From contig JADJLT010000001.1 of the NCBI GenBank assembly GCA_016709965.1, positions 434,001 through 498,000 on the forward strand: a DNA stretch of 64,000 bases. The letters are read 5' to 3'. Of this stretch, positions 20,517 to 30,601 are shown one piece after another (the first letter of the stretch is position 1; every line of letters starts with the position of its first letter). The position numbers and the translations under genes were made by a program. The DNA is from Betaproteobacteria bacterium. Its GTDB lineage: Bacteria > Pseudomonadota > Gammaproteobacteria > Burkholderiales > Rhodocyclaceae. Below the pieces are notes generated by a model. The model saw only the letters and a list, made by a program, of their open reading frames with translations. It was not told the origin of the DNA and searched no databases.

Positions 20517-21040
20517 TAATAAAAAGGTGATTAAGGTTAACTTGTTCAACACGACTCGCTTGCATAGTCTAACCTGATGAATTTTCCATTACTTTTTGCA
20601 GTTGACCGCAGAAATTTCGTACGTCGCTGCTTTTGATTTGTCTTTTCTATTGGAAAGCAACGATAGAGGCGTCAACAATGGAAGAGTTCTCCAGAGCGCA
20701 CATTTGGCGACAAGCGGATCAATAAACGCCAATAGGTGATGGCTATGCTGATTTTTCTGAATTTTGTCGAGAAATTGGAAACTATGGAGCCCACCTGACA
20801 TGCCAATTAGATTTTGTGGTACGGTACGTTCAAAAGTGCTAGGCTGTAAACAGGTTTTACAGTACGTAACTATCGGTGGCATATCGTTGCCCCTCCAAGT
20901 CATACATTCTTGATCGCCAATGACAAATATGCGCAATCGCTTTGACTGAAATTTTGAATCAAGCTTGGATGAAATACAAATGCTGAAGCCTTGTAAAACC
21001 GGCAGGACTTTATTTGATTTTAAAATTCATCGATGGGTGA
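20517..21040. other. Gene-poor AT-rich spacer
   Basis: About 520 bp without a gene I can support. Short frames exist on both strands (the longest on the minus strand, 20589-20936, ~115 codons), but none has a ribosome site, recognisable motif or plausible composition. Base composition is AT-rich like the following gene, so this may be the edge of an acquired segment or decayed DNA. No tRNA-like or IS-end sequence was seen. Confidence 0.55.
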
Positions 21041-22018
21041 ATGAGTGCGATGAATAGCGCAAATTCAAGAGACACAAATTCTAGAAGCCCGGTAAATATA
21101 GCCATACTATCCTCCCGGGAGGATATAAATGTGCTTGAGCTTACTGTAAAACATGCAATCTTGGCCATCCCTGATGATTCGATTATCGATATAGTCATTA
21201 ATGGCAATGAGAGCAATGTTGAACGGTTCGTAGAAAGGCTAGCCCTAGTCAAAATATATAGGCCAATTGAAATTTATGTTTGGTCCATCAAATTGGCTGA
21301 CAAAGGGAACGCGTGGAACACCCATATACATAAAATATGGCGTGATAATGGCCTCGATGTCGTTTATATTGATGGGTATGTCAGAGTAGACCCATCAAGT
21401 ATTGACTCAATATGTCGCTCTATGTTGCTCCCGGAGGCACTTGGAAGTTCGGGGCTTCCAAGTATAGGCAAGAGTGCGAAGGCGATAAGAAAAGAAATGT
21501 TGAAAAATGGCGGCTTCCATGGAAATTTCTGTGGGATTTCTCATCGAGCCATGAAAGTAATAAAAACTAAAGATATACGTATTCCGATTGGCATGTACCG
21601 GGTTGACTCGATCATGGGAGCTTTTTTGTCTTTTGGACTAGACAATGTGACCAATCCATGGCTTCCGAAAAAATATATACCAATAGCCATTGATGCGACT
21701 TGGCATGTCGATGAAAAGCGCTGGTTTAGGGTAAAAGACATATTAGCATTCTTCAAGAGAAAGCGTCGCCAAGCAAAGGGAATTATTGAAAATGCCGCGC
21801 TTAAATATCACTTGGTTATACTTAAAATTCCACTAAACGAATTGCCAAGACATATTAATCAAATCATTTCCCGTTGGTATTTAGATAACGAAGATGGAGC
21901 AAAGACAGCAATTAACGAATCAAAGCTGTCTTTTCACGAATTCGATGAATTAATTTCAAAAAACTTCACAGACGACAAAATAAATCAGGTGGAGCTAAAC
22001 AGGAAATTTACTAATTAA
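21041..22018 (+). CDS. Unrecognised AT-rich protein, possibly a GT2-like glycosyltransferase
   Basis: Protein of 325 aa (start 21041 or the ATG at 21050). No family was firmly recognised. The N-terminal half has a Rossmann-like pattern (VNIAILSSREDINVLELTVKHA; DSIIDIVINGNESNVERF) and LDVVYIDGYVRVDPSSI, where a GT-A enzyme would carry its acidic metal motif. GNFCGISHRAMKVI resembles the acceptor region of small glycosyltransferases. Codon and base use are distinctly AT-rich compared with the neighbouring EPS genes, which suggests horizontal acquisition. The position inside the EPS locus supports a glycosyl- or similar transferase role, but that is inference. Confidence 0.6.
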   Translation: MSAMNSANSRDTNSRSPVNIAILSSREDINVLELTVKHAILAIPDDSIIDIVINGNESNVERFVERLALVKIYRPIEIYVWSIKLADKGNAWNTHIHKIWRDNGLDVVYIDGYVRVDPSSIDSICRSMLLPEALGSSGLPSIGKSAKAIRKEMLKNGGFHGNFCGISHRAMKVIKTKDIRIPIGMYRVDSIMGAFLSFGLDNVTNPWLPKKYIPIAIDATWHVDEKRWFRVKDILAFFKRKRRQAKGIIENAALKYHLVILKIPLNELPRHINQIISRWYLDNEDGAKTAINESKLSFHEFDELISKNFTDDKINQVELNRKFTN

Positions 22019-22156
22019 CTTCAATAACCTAGGCATTGCGAAAAATATTGAATGCTACTTTTTGAGAAAATGAGTTGTATGAAACGGTATCCGATAAAAT
22101 AGCAAATTAGTCAACAAATCTTTTTTAACGATTACTTTTCGAAAGTTGAACCAAAT

Positions 22157-22760
22157 ATGTCGCGAATACTGATTGTCATGATTATTGGCTTTCTCTTGGT
22201 CAATCAGGTTCAAGCCGTCGAGATGACCAAGGAAGAGTATCAGTTGCTTCCAACCTATTGCAGAAATCAAGGGAACGTCGCATCTAACTTTTTCAAACCA
22301 GACAACGAGGCTGGATGGCGTGCTCGGCTTGGTAACGATTTCATGCATATTCACCACTATTGCTGGGGCTTGGTTTCCTTGGCAAGGACTTATCGCGCAG
22401 GTCAAACCGATGCTGCTCGTAAGTCTCTATTTAGAGGAGCTATTGCAGATTTCTATTTCTCAATTGAAAGGTCAACTCCCGAATTTGCTTTGCTACCAGA
22501 AAATGAGGCTAAAAGTCGGCCAAGCATACCTCGGTTTGCAGGATGACAAAAATGCCGAAGTCGCTTTCAAAAAAGCGTGGGAAGCAAACCCAGAATATTG
22601 GCCAGCTTATCTATGGTGGGCACAACGCCTGATGCAACAGGGGAAGCAGCACGAAGCCGCGACTGTTGCGGAAGAAGGTTTGAAAAACGCCCCAGGTTCC
22701 AAACCTTTAGAACGACTCATCGCTGAAATGCGTGGCTCCGGCAAGGCTACTCGGAAATGA
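22157..22760 (+). CDS. Secreted TPR-like protein, one frameshift
   Basis: About 201 aa after repair. It has a signal peptide (ILIVMIIGFLLVNQVQA), then GNDFMHIHHYCWGLVSLARTYR, and a C-terminal pair of TPR-like helices (QDDKNAEVAFKKAWEANPEY; EAATVAEEGLKNAPGSKP). The frame breaks in an A4 run at 22500-22503; two more A give LLPEKMRLKVGQAYLGLQ and join the halves. The stop overlaps the next start (ATGA). It is probably a periplasmic helper for polysaccharide assembly; the exact role is unknown. Confidence 0.8.
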
Positions 22761-23716
22761 CCTTGGGATTAATGAAGCCAGTGCTTAACCTCCTGTCTCC
22801 AGGAGGTGCTCGCGGAAAGCTTCAGGTATTCATTTTTCACCGCGTCTTGGCCAAGCCGGATTCATTGTTGCCTGGCGAACCTGACGCCAAGCAATTTGAC
22901 TGGATGGTTCGCCTCATCGGCAGGAATTTCAACGTACTACCTTTCGGTCGAGCTGTCAGCCTTTTGAAGAGTGGTTCGCTACCAAAAGCAGCTGCATGCA
23001 TCACGTTTGACGACGGATACAAGGACAACTTTTCGGTCGCACTGCCGATACTCCAGCGACATGGCCTGAGCGCTACCTTCTTCATTGCTACGAGTTTTCT
23101 TGGCGGGGGGAGAATGTGGAATGATGACATCATCGAGGCCATCCGACTGTTACCGAACGAAACGGTGGACTTGAAAAAGTTTGGACTAGACCAATACGAC
23201 TTGACGACCCCGACAAACCGGGTCAATGCCATCGGAACGATCCTGGGCAAACTCAAGTACCAACCCCACGGCCAGCGCGAAGCTACTGCTCGGAAAATTT
23301 CACGGCACGCCGGCGTCGATGATCAATCCGGATTAATGATGAGTGCCGATGATGTCAGAGCTATGCGCGCCGCAGGAATGGAACTTGGCGGGCATACCCA
23401 CACGCATCCGATTCTTAAATCGCTCACAGACGATGATGCCTATTCGGAAATAACACGCGGCAAGATCGAGTTGGAAACAATCCTGGCCGAACCCGTCAAG
23501 GTATTCGCCTATCCAAATGGCAATACACAACTTGACCTATCGTCTCAGCATATCGAAATGCTCCGTCAAGCAGGCTTTATTGCGGCAGCAACAACCCAAC
23601 AAGCCATCGCAACGGTCCAAACCGATCCTTTCATGATGCCTCGCTTTACGCCATGGGATCGTACCCCCGCAAGATTCGGTATCCGTTGTGCTCTTGCCTT
23701 GGCAGGCAGAACCTAG
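22757..23716 (+). CDS. Polysaccharide deacetylase (NodB family), second copy
   Basis: Intact NodB-type esterase of 319 aa, distinct from the XrtA-type deacetylase at 6539. Motif 1 is ITFDDGYKDN (catalytic and metal Asp), motif 2 is GGHTHTHP (metal His pair), and motif 3 is VFAYPNGN. The N-terminus (VFIFHRVLAKPDSLLPGEPD) is typical of the family seen near PEP-CTERM EPS genes. It likely removes N-acetyl groups from the polysaccharide. It is coupled to the TPR gene by a 4-bp overlap. Confidence 0.92.
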   Translation: MTLGLMKPVLNLLSPGGARGKLQVFIFHRVLAKPDSLLPGEPDAKQFDWMVRLIGRNFNVLPFGRAVSLLKSGSLPKAAACITFDDGYKDNFSVALPILQRHGLSATFFIATSFLGGGRMWNDDIIEAIRLLPNETVDLKKFGLDQYDLTTPTNRVNAIGTILGKLKYQPHGQREATARKISRHAGVDDQSGLMMSADDVRAMRAAGMELGGHTHTHPILKSLTDDDAYSEITRGKIELETILAEPVKVFAYPNGNTQLDLSSQHIEMLRQAGFIAAATTQQAIATVQTDPFMMPRFTPWDRTPARFGIRCALALAGRT

Positions 23717-24781
23717 GTGGGATCAAATTTGAAACAAATATCAGTACTAAGTACCGTTGATTCGACCCGCTGGAACCAGCGGATAGCATCGCAAAACGGT
23801 CCGATGCAATTGACTACCGAGTGGGCAGCCTTCGCCTGCAGCCAGAACAACTTGCGTCCCTTGTTTCTGGAAAGCAGCCAAGGAGACAATTCCTTTGCAG
23901 CCATCGTTTACCTCCCTGCATCAGGCAAATGGCCTATGTCTCGCTGGCCTAGCGCGTCGGCTGATTGCATTCCGCTCGCCATTGACCGGGCAGCGGCGAT
24001 TGCCGAAATCGAAGAGGTCTTACACCGCCAGGGTGTCAGCGAGTTTCAACTCAACTCATTTGCCTATGACGGTGCCTCCCCAATCCAACTGGCACCGTTG
24101 GGATATGCTGAGAATGCAAGATTCGAGTTTGCCTTGTCGCTTGAACAGGGCCTGGAAGCAACCTGGAATGGCATGCGACCCACACTACGCAACGACATTC
24201 GACGTTTCGAGCGTTCGGGTGTCGAATGCCGGGTCAGATCAGATGACGGAGTAGTCTCCGCGCTGCATGGCATTGAACAGGAAACAGCATTACGACACAG
24301 GGCTCAGGGAAAACCGGGGAATCCGATGCGTGAGTCTACCTATAGAGCGCTCTGGGAACACCTTGTCAAATCGGGTCGTGCTCGCGTCTATCTGGCTGAA
24401 AAAAATGGCGCTGCCATTGCATCCGTGGTGATCGGCGTATTTGGCGCCAATTCTTACTATCTTTACGGTGGAGCAACACCTGATGGGCTATCACTGAACG
24501 CTCCGAAGGGTTTGCTCTGGTTCGCCATCCAGCAGGAATTTGCGGAAGGCGTTCGTGAATTCAATCTGGGAGGAATGTCAGCCACAGCAGCGCAACCGGA
24601 TTCTGCTGATCACGGTCTTTATAAATTCAAGACTGGTTTCGGTGCTATCGAACGATCGTGCATCAGTGGGCAGAAATCGTTGCGACCGGGCTTGGTTGCA
24701 GCAAAAGTAGGATTGCGGACCCTCGCCCACCGTGTGCGGAATGTCGTACTCAGCGCCAGAGATGGACGCGACACACGTTGA
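23717..24781 (+). CDS. FemAB/GNAT-like acyltransferase, second copy
   Basis: Protein of 354 aa starting at GTG directly after the deacetylase stop (no intergenic space). It resembles peptidoglycan-bridge FemAB and related GNAT-fold proteins: NGMRPTLRNDIRRFERSG, VYLAEKNGAAIASVVIGVFG, YYLYGGATPDGLSLNAPKGLLWFAIQ, FNLGGMS, and DHGLYKFKTGFG, the family's C-terminal signature. It likely transfers an amino-acid or acyl group to a sugar or lipid carrier. It is not the XrtA-type FemAB seen at 7387. Confidence 0.85.
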   Translation: MGSNLKQISVLSTVDSTRWNQRIASQNGPMQLTTEWAAFACSQNNLRPLFLESSQGDNSFAAIVYLPASGKWPMSRWPSASADCIPLAIDRAAAIAEIEEVLHRQGVSEFQLNSFAYDGASPIQLAPLGYAENARFEFALSLEQGLEATWNGMRPTLRNDIRRFERSGVECRVRSDDGVVSALHGIEQETALRHRAQGKPGNPMRESTYRALWEHLVKSGRARVYLAEKNGAAIASVVIGVFGANSYYLYGGATPDGLSLNAPKGLLWFAIQQEFAEGVREFNLGGMSATAAQPDSADHGLYKFKTGFGAIERSCISGQKSLRPGLVAAKVGLRTLAHRVRNVVLSARDGRDTR

Positions 24782-25686
24782 TGGTAGCCCCCCTCCATGA
24801 TTTGAGTGTCAGGCGCCTTTCCTTGTCGTTTCGACGGGATTATTGGACGCGAAACGCTGATGAGCCTGATGCGCCCATTTTATGGTCAGGCATCCGGCAG
24901 GAAGTAGGGCGCTGGCTCGCTGGCGAGTCTACGATTGTGATTGGTGCGCTCGCAAATTCTGATAACGAAATCGTTGCATCGCGTTCGCTCTTCTCCCGGT
25001 CTCCTACTTGCAGCGATCTTTGGTACTACGGCTATTTCTACACCCTTCCGAATTTTCGCAGAATGGGTCTTGGCGAGCGTGTCATGCACGAGGGCTTGGC
25101 TGAAATCGCCAAGCTAGGGGCACGCAACTGTAGTTGCTACGTGGCCGAAAACAATCACGCTTCTGCCGATCTCGCAATCAAACTTGGTTTTAAGAAACTA
25201 CCTTTCGTTCGAGTAGTATTCCGCGGCACTGAGGAGGGCATACCGAATACTGTTCATCATGAATTGGTGGAAACAAGTGACGTAAGGTTGTTGGCGGAGG
25301 CGATGACCTTGATTGATCAGGTTATTGATAGAACAGAAGGTGCTCCGGTGATCACGGACGAGTTATTTATTCGCCCCCCATGGCTTCCGTGGAAAATCGC
25401 CGATAGTCAGCTCATCAAGCTTGAGCATAATCAGATCGGAACACTTGGTATTGCAAGAATCGGACGCCACAAGGCGGTATTCTTGCCAAATCGAGACGTA
25501 CTGACGAACGACCCAGCGACCCTGTTACTTTCTGCGGCATCCGCATTGAACGACAAGAAACAACGCCCCGTCTTTGCTTTTCTTTCTCGCCGGATTGCCA
25601 ACTCGCTGCGAAAAACTAAGCATACCGGTCAGTATGAAATATTCAACATCTTTTGGCATGCCCGCTTGCAACAAAAAGGCTCCTAA
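24781..25686 (+). CDS. GNAT-family N-acetyltransferase
   Basis: About 301 aa. I chose the ATG at 24781, which overlaps the previous stop (TGATG), over an in-frame upstream start at 24658 inside the FemAB-like gene. The acetyl-CoA loop is LPNFRRMGLGERVMHEGLAE (the R/Q-x-x-G-x-G/A pattern), followed by CSCYVAENNHASADLAIKLGF, the usual GNAT beta5 region. The C-terminal ~120 residues form a second poorly conserved domain. It probably acylates an amino sugar of the polysaccharide. It ends 11 bp from the convergent flippase gene. Confidence 0.82.
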   Translation: MVAPLHDLSVRRLSLSFRRDYWTRNADEPDAPILWSGIRQEVGRWLAGESTIVIGALANSDNEIVASRSLFSRSPTCSDLWYYGYFYTLPNFRRMGLGERVMHEGLAEIAKLGARNCSCYVAENNHASADLAIKLGFKKLPFVRVVFRGTEEGIPNTVHHELVETSDVRLLAEAMTLIDQVIDRTEGAPVITDELFIRPPWLPWKIADSQLIKLEHNQIGTLGIARIGRHKAVFLPNRDVLTNDPATLLLSAASALNDKKQRPVFAFLSRRIANSLRKTKHTGQYEIFNIFWHARLQQKGS

Positions 25687-25697
25687 AGTTGAGCATT

Positions 25698-27137
25698 TCA
25701 GCTTGCCTTGTACTTCAGCAACCCTCGTACTTCTTCTATTCCTTGACGATTAAAGATAAAGGTAAAAGTAATATAGGCGATAGCGCCGGCAATAATTAGT
25801 ACGATCAGGTTACTGACCCCTCCTGACCAAGGAAATATCTGACGAACAAAAGCCACGACAGCATACATAAGCCCACATGACAAGGCTGGCTTACTTAAAG
25901 TTTTTGCAAGCTCTCTCGCCTTAAGATCCATGTGGTTACAGGATCTAAGCAAGTTGAATAAGAACGCGCAAGGGAAGACTAAAAGCCATGCCAAACTAAG
26001 TCCAATCAATCCAAATTGAGCCCCCACTACAAAAAGCGCTGCACATGGCTATTGCTGTTATGCAGGTGATCCGGAAACTGATATCAGCACGCCCCACTGC
26101 ATGCAGGCCAGCATGTAATAATGGCGAAAGGACTCGCAATGGCATAATCAGGCAAAGAAGTGCGAGTGGAAGCACAGCCTCTGCCCATTTTTCACCCAAC
26201 AGCACCTGAACCAGTTCGGGGGCAACACTCGAAATACCCCACATAACAGGGAACGACAGCAAGCTTACGCTCCTCACTCCTTTGAGAAGGTAAGGCCCAA
26301 CCGAACCACCATCTCTTTTTACCTTTGACAGCGATGGAAAAACGATCTGATTCAGAATTGCCGAAACTCGTGAGGCCGGCAACGAGGCCAAGTCCATCGA
26401 AACAGAATAAATTCCCAGATCGTGCTTGCCAAGCAATTTGCCAACGATAAATGAATCGGCTTGAGAATAGAAAAACCAGACCAACTGAGCCGCTGCAACA
26501 TTACGGCCAAAATTGAACATTTTGCCGCAACCGGCGAAGCTAAAAAGCGGGCGCCCCGGATACTTGCCAACAATATTCAAGCCGATGGACCGGAAAGTGA
26601 CTGTGATATAACCCCACGCCAGAGCGAATACCCCATACCCCGGTAGGCCAAAAAGAGGGTTATAAATGCTCCTCCCACAGTTGATACAAGATCAGTAACG
26701 GCCCTGCCGCGAAATTTCATCTCACGTTCCAGCAAGGCGCCTGGCACCACAGCAAACGCGGCTGGAATAAATTGAAGCGCGATAACCTGAATGACCAACT
26801 CCAGACGAGCATCGCCAAAAAACAAAGCTGCAGCAGGAGCGACGAGCAGGGCCATCATCAGGCACACTGCGCCATTTGATAAAAGGATAAGTCCAAATAT
26901 CTGTTGAAGTCGTTGCGGTGCCAAGTCCTTGCTCTGTACCAAGGTGGGACCGAGCCCAATTTCAGCAACCAAGGCAAACAGCGCACTAAATATGGTGGCA
27001 AGTGCCATCAGCCCGTAGTCCTCGGGGCTGAGCAAGCGAATGACGTAGATTGTAATTGTCCAAGTAACTACTTGCGAACTCAATCGCCCCAAGACAGTCC
27101 ACTTTAGCCCGGCAAGAACTTGACTGCGAAGACTCAC
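25698..27137 (-). CDS. Polysaccharide flippase (Wzx/MOP family), two frameshifts
   Basis: About 480 aa with a dozen hydrophobic segments. It starts at GTG 27137 (VSLRSQVLAGLKWTVLGRLS), the usual start of lipopolysaccharide flippases (WTVLGRLSSQVVTWTITIYV ... RLLSPEDYGLMALA). Breaks are near 26620 (one base missing in YSALAWGYITV) and near 26028 (one extra T in the run before VVGAQFGLIGL). Middle motifs SQADSFIVGKLLGKHDLGIY and GEKWAEAVLPLALLC are typical. It translocates the lipid-linked repeat unit. As written the frame is fused to the upstream methyltransferase. Confidence 0.85.
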
Positions 27138-27806
27138 TAATGCGGTCCTTTTAGCTGATTTGCGTGCGTGGCCGAACAAAATCGACATCGCAAAATTGGC
27201 ACCCTTGATGATATCTACAGAAACATCATCGAAATGTCGTTTGAGAAATAACTCAAAAGTCTTCCGGTTGTACTTGATGACATGTTCGGGCTCGTCAATC
27301 GGGCCAAGACAATCATTGGGGACGAAGATAAAGGCTTGCCCCCCCGGATTCATAATTCGTGAAATTTCGGACGCAAAAGTATTTCTCCGGATGATATGTT
27401 CGAGCACTTGGGATGCAATTACCGTGTCGAAACTCTGATTCGGCGCCGGAATGCGCGGTAAGATACCATGAAACATGGTAAAGCCTTCTTCTCGCAATCG
27501 ATTGACGGCGTACTTGGAAATTTCAAGACCTGAAAGATTCTGGAACCCCAGCCCACGAAGATCCCTGAGAATGCTTCCGTTGCCGCAGGCGATATCGATG
27601 AGTGCCCCGGCCGGATCGCATCGCTCTGAGATAATTTTGGCCTTGGTTGGCCAGCGACGAACATCGTGCTCCCACCATTCAGCAAGATTTTTGTCCCAAT
27701 ATTCCTCGCCTTCACGTTTTCGGAACAGGTTTGATGTGAGGTGATATGCCAGCGGAAAGTGTTCTGAAATTGCAGCTCTCATACGCCAAGGAATAATATT
27801 CATCAT
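27137..27806 (-). CDS. SAM-dependent methyltransferase, probably separate from the flippase
   Basis: Class I methyltransferase of ~223 aa. The ATG at 27806 has a strong GGAGGG ribosome site. The SAM loop is LIDIACGNGSILRDLRGLG, followed by SGLEISKYAVNRL, FDTVIASQVLEHI and MNPGGQAFIFVPND. The sequence continues in frame into the flippase without a stop. Two extra A in the run before the GGACCGCATTAG segment would restore a TAG overlapping the flippase GTG, so I read the apparent fusion as another homopolymer loss; a true fusion is not excluded. It likely methylates a sugar of the repeat unit. Confidence 0.78.
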
Positions 27807-27872
27807 TAAGCCCTCCGGAAATATAGTCCACAATATTGATATGCTATCCGACACCAAGACTAACGGTCTGTT

Positions 27873-29054
27873 CTAGACAACTGCTATTTCCATGAGTTGA
27901 GAATCTACGCAAAACTTCGCGGCCCAATTCAGGTACTCATACCGACCATATTCTCCATTGACGGGATAAGCTCCACGAACTCCGCCTATAACGTCTGGGC
28001 TGCCCGTCAAATAGACGGTCCGCCTGACATATCGGTTGGCAAGCTTTGCAGCTTTCAGATATTCGGTTTTCCCGGTAATCGAATACAGGATAAACCAGCA
28101 GGCGGCGATCTGAACGCTACCGGTCAGGCAAACCCATTCGACTGCGGGTTTCCATTCATGGTCAAGACGCCCGGCAATGCGGCCGTCTGGTTCAATCACC
28201 GTGAGCAGTGCATCGGCGGCTCGTTGAGCTGCCACTAGCAGATTGGCATCCCCGGAAAACTTGTAGGCCTCAATCACTCCGCGCAGTACATAGCCGATCG
28301 TGTGCGTGAGCGGCATGTCCGGTAATTCGAGGCAATTGCTGGCAAACCAGCCATTTTTTTGTTGCTTGGTCAGCGCCCAGCCAACCTGCTTTAGGCCAGC
28401 TTCGCCAAAACCTTGATCAGGCGTCAAACGTGCAGCTTCAAAAAGCCCCCAGGAGACATGCGTTTCATAAGCCTTTTCGCCAGGAGCCGCAAATGGCGTT
28501 GCGTACTTGCGCCAGCAACCATCTGCATCTAGGGTATCGCGTAGCCACGCCGCCGCCAAATTCATTGGGGCGCGATAGGCATCGCCAAATGTGCGAACAC
28601 CTGCCGCCAAACCCATCAGGATCTGTCCCGTATTAAAGGTGACCGGAACATGCGGGTTGGCATCTACTTTTCCTCCCTGAAATCCACCCTCGGGGAATTG
28701 AATGGAAACCAACCAGTCGAGCATTCGTTTGGCTCGCTCCAGCAGTTCCTGATCGTTAGTCCTGTCGGCATAATCGATGAGCGTCGGGACGATATAGCCA
28801 GAAGTCTCGGGATATGAGCTAGCCCAGCCTTTGACCAGGCTGTAATCCCGCGCCGAACCTCCATCTTGGTACTGAGATTTATCTTGTGAGCGTTTCAGCC
28901 ATTGGATGCCTGCAGCGGCGACTGCTTCAGGCCCGGCATCGCTCTCAGGCAAGCCTGAGCGATCTAGTTCCAGTTGTTGTTTGGCCTCATTTGGCAGCTG
29001 CCGTTCGTCGATGTAACGCTCTTTGAGGCGTGATGCAATATTCATGAGTCCCAT
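27873..29054 (-). CDS. Alpha/alpha-toroid protein (six-hairpin / terpenoid-cyclase-like fold)
   Basis: Protein of 393 aa with an AGGAG ribosome site before ATG 29054. It is a repetitive set of helical hairpins with motifs like GGFQGGKVDANPHVPVTFNT, TGQILMGLAAGVRTFGDAYR, THVSWGLFEAARLTPDQGFG and THTIGYVLRGVIEAYKF, repeated about every 50-60 residues. Such alpha/alpha toroids include glycoside hydrolases and prenyl cyclases. In EPS clusters the fold usually suggests a polysaccharide-active or uncharacterised protein. No signal peptide is seen. It lies between the methyltransferase and a glycosyltransferase on the same strand. Confidence 0.72.
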   Translation of the reverse strand: MGLMNIASRLKERYIDERQLPNEAKQQLELDRSGLPESDAGPEAVAAAGIQWLKRSQDKSQYQDGGSARDYSLVKGWASSYPETSGYIVPTLIDYADRTNDQELLERAKRMLDWLVSIQFPEGGFQGGKVDANPHVPVTFNTGQILMGLAAGVRTFGDAYRAPMNLAAAWLRDTLDADGCWRKYATPFAAPGEKAYETHVSWGLFEAARLTPDQGFGEAGLKQVGWALTKQQKNGWFASNCLELPDMPLTHTIGYVLRGVIEAYKFSGDANLLVAAQRAADALLTVIEPDGRIAGRLDHEWKPAVEWVCLTGSVQIAACWFILYSITGKTEYLKAAKLANRYVRRTVYLTGSPDVIGGVRGAYPVNGEYGRYEYLNWAAKFCVDSQLMEIAVV

Positions 29055-29068
29055 GTTTGCTCCTGGCT

Positions 29069-30322
29069 TCAGGCTGTGAGTTTGTTCAATAGATTTGCAA
29101 GCTCCGCACTTCTTGACTTGCGTGAATTCTTGGCCGCCGCATCTCTTGCCACACCAACTCGCCGGCCCTCTTTCAGGGCTGCCATCAGGCCAAGCAGCGT
29201 GTCTGCGATATTTTCCGCACTGGCAATATCGGCAATATCCGGCACACCAACTTCTCTAAGCATGCTAGCCGAGATGCCCGCTGGGTCAACAAGCGCAAAA
29301 ATCGGCTTGCCGGCGCGATAATATTCATAGATCTTGGCAGGAATTTGATGGTTGCATACACTCCCCTGCAACAAGAGTAAGCCATCGGCTCGCAACATTT
29401 CGCGTAGCGCATCCCGATAGGCAACGACCGGCTCAAGGCGAACAATATCGGCAATCCCCAATTCGGCAATCATTGGCTGGTAAAGTCCATCGCTACCCGT
29501 CGCTCGCAAAATGATCTGAAGATTCTGAGCGCCAATTTTTCCGGCACGCTTTAGCTTTGCAAGTGCAGCAAAAAATGGCCGGGGATCTCGCTCCTGAGGA
29601 TATAGCACACCGCTATGGACGAGCGTTATCTGCCCATCTGCCCCGAGTGGGTTTGAATCGAGTTCTGTCTCTGCGTCGAGAAAATTCTCTTCATCGAAAC
29701 CGTTCTCGATAACTGCCCAGCGTGCATTGTCGTACTCCGGGTAACGTTCCGCATACATCTGCCGAGTTGGCTCTGTGGTAAACACAGCTTTTGCACAGTG
29801 TTTTACCACCTGCTCTTCAAGTTTCCGCTGAATTTTCCACGTCACAGGGTCGCGCGGATAGCCAGGCTCTGTCATCGAGTCACGGAAATCAGCAACCCAC
29901 GGAAGCCCACTTCGTTTCTGCAGGCTTAAGCCAATCCGATGTGCAGTAGCAATCGGGAATGTGGACATGATGGCCGCCGGTTTGTAGCGCTTGATCATTC
30001 GCATGCCAGTCCATACCGCACCGGGCCACCAACTGATCCAGCGATCTGGTTGGGCCATCCAATGGAAATATTTGCCTGCAATGGACAACTGGCGTGATGT
30101 ATCTAAGCCAAATGCGCGTTCTACGATTACGTCATTCGGAATTTCTTGCAGTTGATCATAGCTGGTCATTTCATATGCAGAAGGTGCAATCGTAAGGACC
30201 AATGGGTCCCAGCCATACTCTCGCAGGTAGGTGCAAAACTTTAGGGTTCGCTGGATTCCGCTACTGACTTTGACTGGCGGAAAATGATACGCAACAATTA
30301 ATACTCGCTTGTTTTTATGCAT
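29069..30322 (-). CDS. GT4-like glycosyltransferase
   Basis: Intact protein of 417 aa. It starts MHKNKRVLIVAYHFPPVKVS, with the ALVVAYHFPP-type opening of one GT4 subgroup. The acceptor domain includes PWVADFRDSMTEPGYPRDPV; the donor domain includes LVHSGVLYPQERDPRPFFAA and IPAKIYEYYRAGKPIFALVD, with the E-x7-E-like region. It heads a minus-strand group with the toroid protein, methyltransferase and flippase. The sugar is unknown. Confidence 0.88.
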   Translation of the reverse strand: MHKNKRVLIVAYHFPPVKVSSGIQRTLKFCTYLREYGWDPLVLTIAPSAYEMTSYDQLQEIPNDVIVERAFGLDTSRQLSIAGKYFHWMAQPDRWISWWPGAVWTGMRMIKRYKPAAIMSTFPIATAHRIGLSLQKRSGLPWVADFRDSMTEPGYPRDPVTWKIQRKLEEQVVKHCAKAVFTTEPTRQMYAERYPEYDNARWAVIENGFDEENFLDAETELDSNPLGADGQITLVHSGVLYPQERDPRPFFAALAKLKRAGKIGAQNLQIILRATGSDGLYQPMIAELGIADIVRLEPVVAYRDALREMLRADGLLLLQGSVCNHQIPAKIYEYYRAGKPIFALVDPAGISASMLREVGVPDIADIASAENIADTLLGLMAALKEGRRVGVARDAAAKNSRKSRSAELANLLNKLTA

Positions 30323-30521
30323 AATTCAGCAATTTATCCCTTGGCGTAAATAGGTCGCCACATTATCGATAACTTCAGCTTATTTAACGAAAGTAACGTT
30401 TATGACGAAATACAACCCAAAGTCATTGCTTTCCTACAATCCGTAATAAACCTATGAGTCATATATTTTATCTGTTCACAGACAAACTCTCTGTGCAATA
30501 GTTGTCACTTCTCAAAATTAA

Positions 30522-30542
30522 CTGGTGGTAGCAAACCACCAG
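30522..30542 (-). terminator. Rho-independent terminator after the MBOAT/SGNH operon
   Basis: A perfect 8-bp stem CTGGTGGT / ACCACCAG with a 5-nt loop lies 60 bp beyond the stop of the SGNH-like gene. Read on the minus strand it is followed by TTAATTTT. It separates the MBOAT operon from the glycosyltransferase group at 30322. Confidence 0.75.
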
Positions 30543-30601
30543 AAGGCGATGATGCCGAGATCGAGACGCGTCATTTGCCCTTGGATGGGCCCAACGCTCA
30601 G

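Noticed and set aside
20589..20936. 115-codon minus-strand reading frame in the AT-rich spacer
   Set aside because: No ribosome site, no recognisable motif, odd composition, isolated orientation.
30323..30521. Small gene in the spacer between the glycosyltransferase and the MBOAT terminator
   Set aside because: No open frame with a start and ribosome site; it more likely holds the promoter of the glycosyltransferase group.
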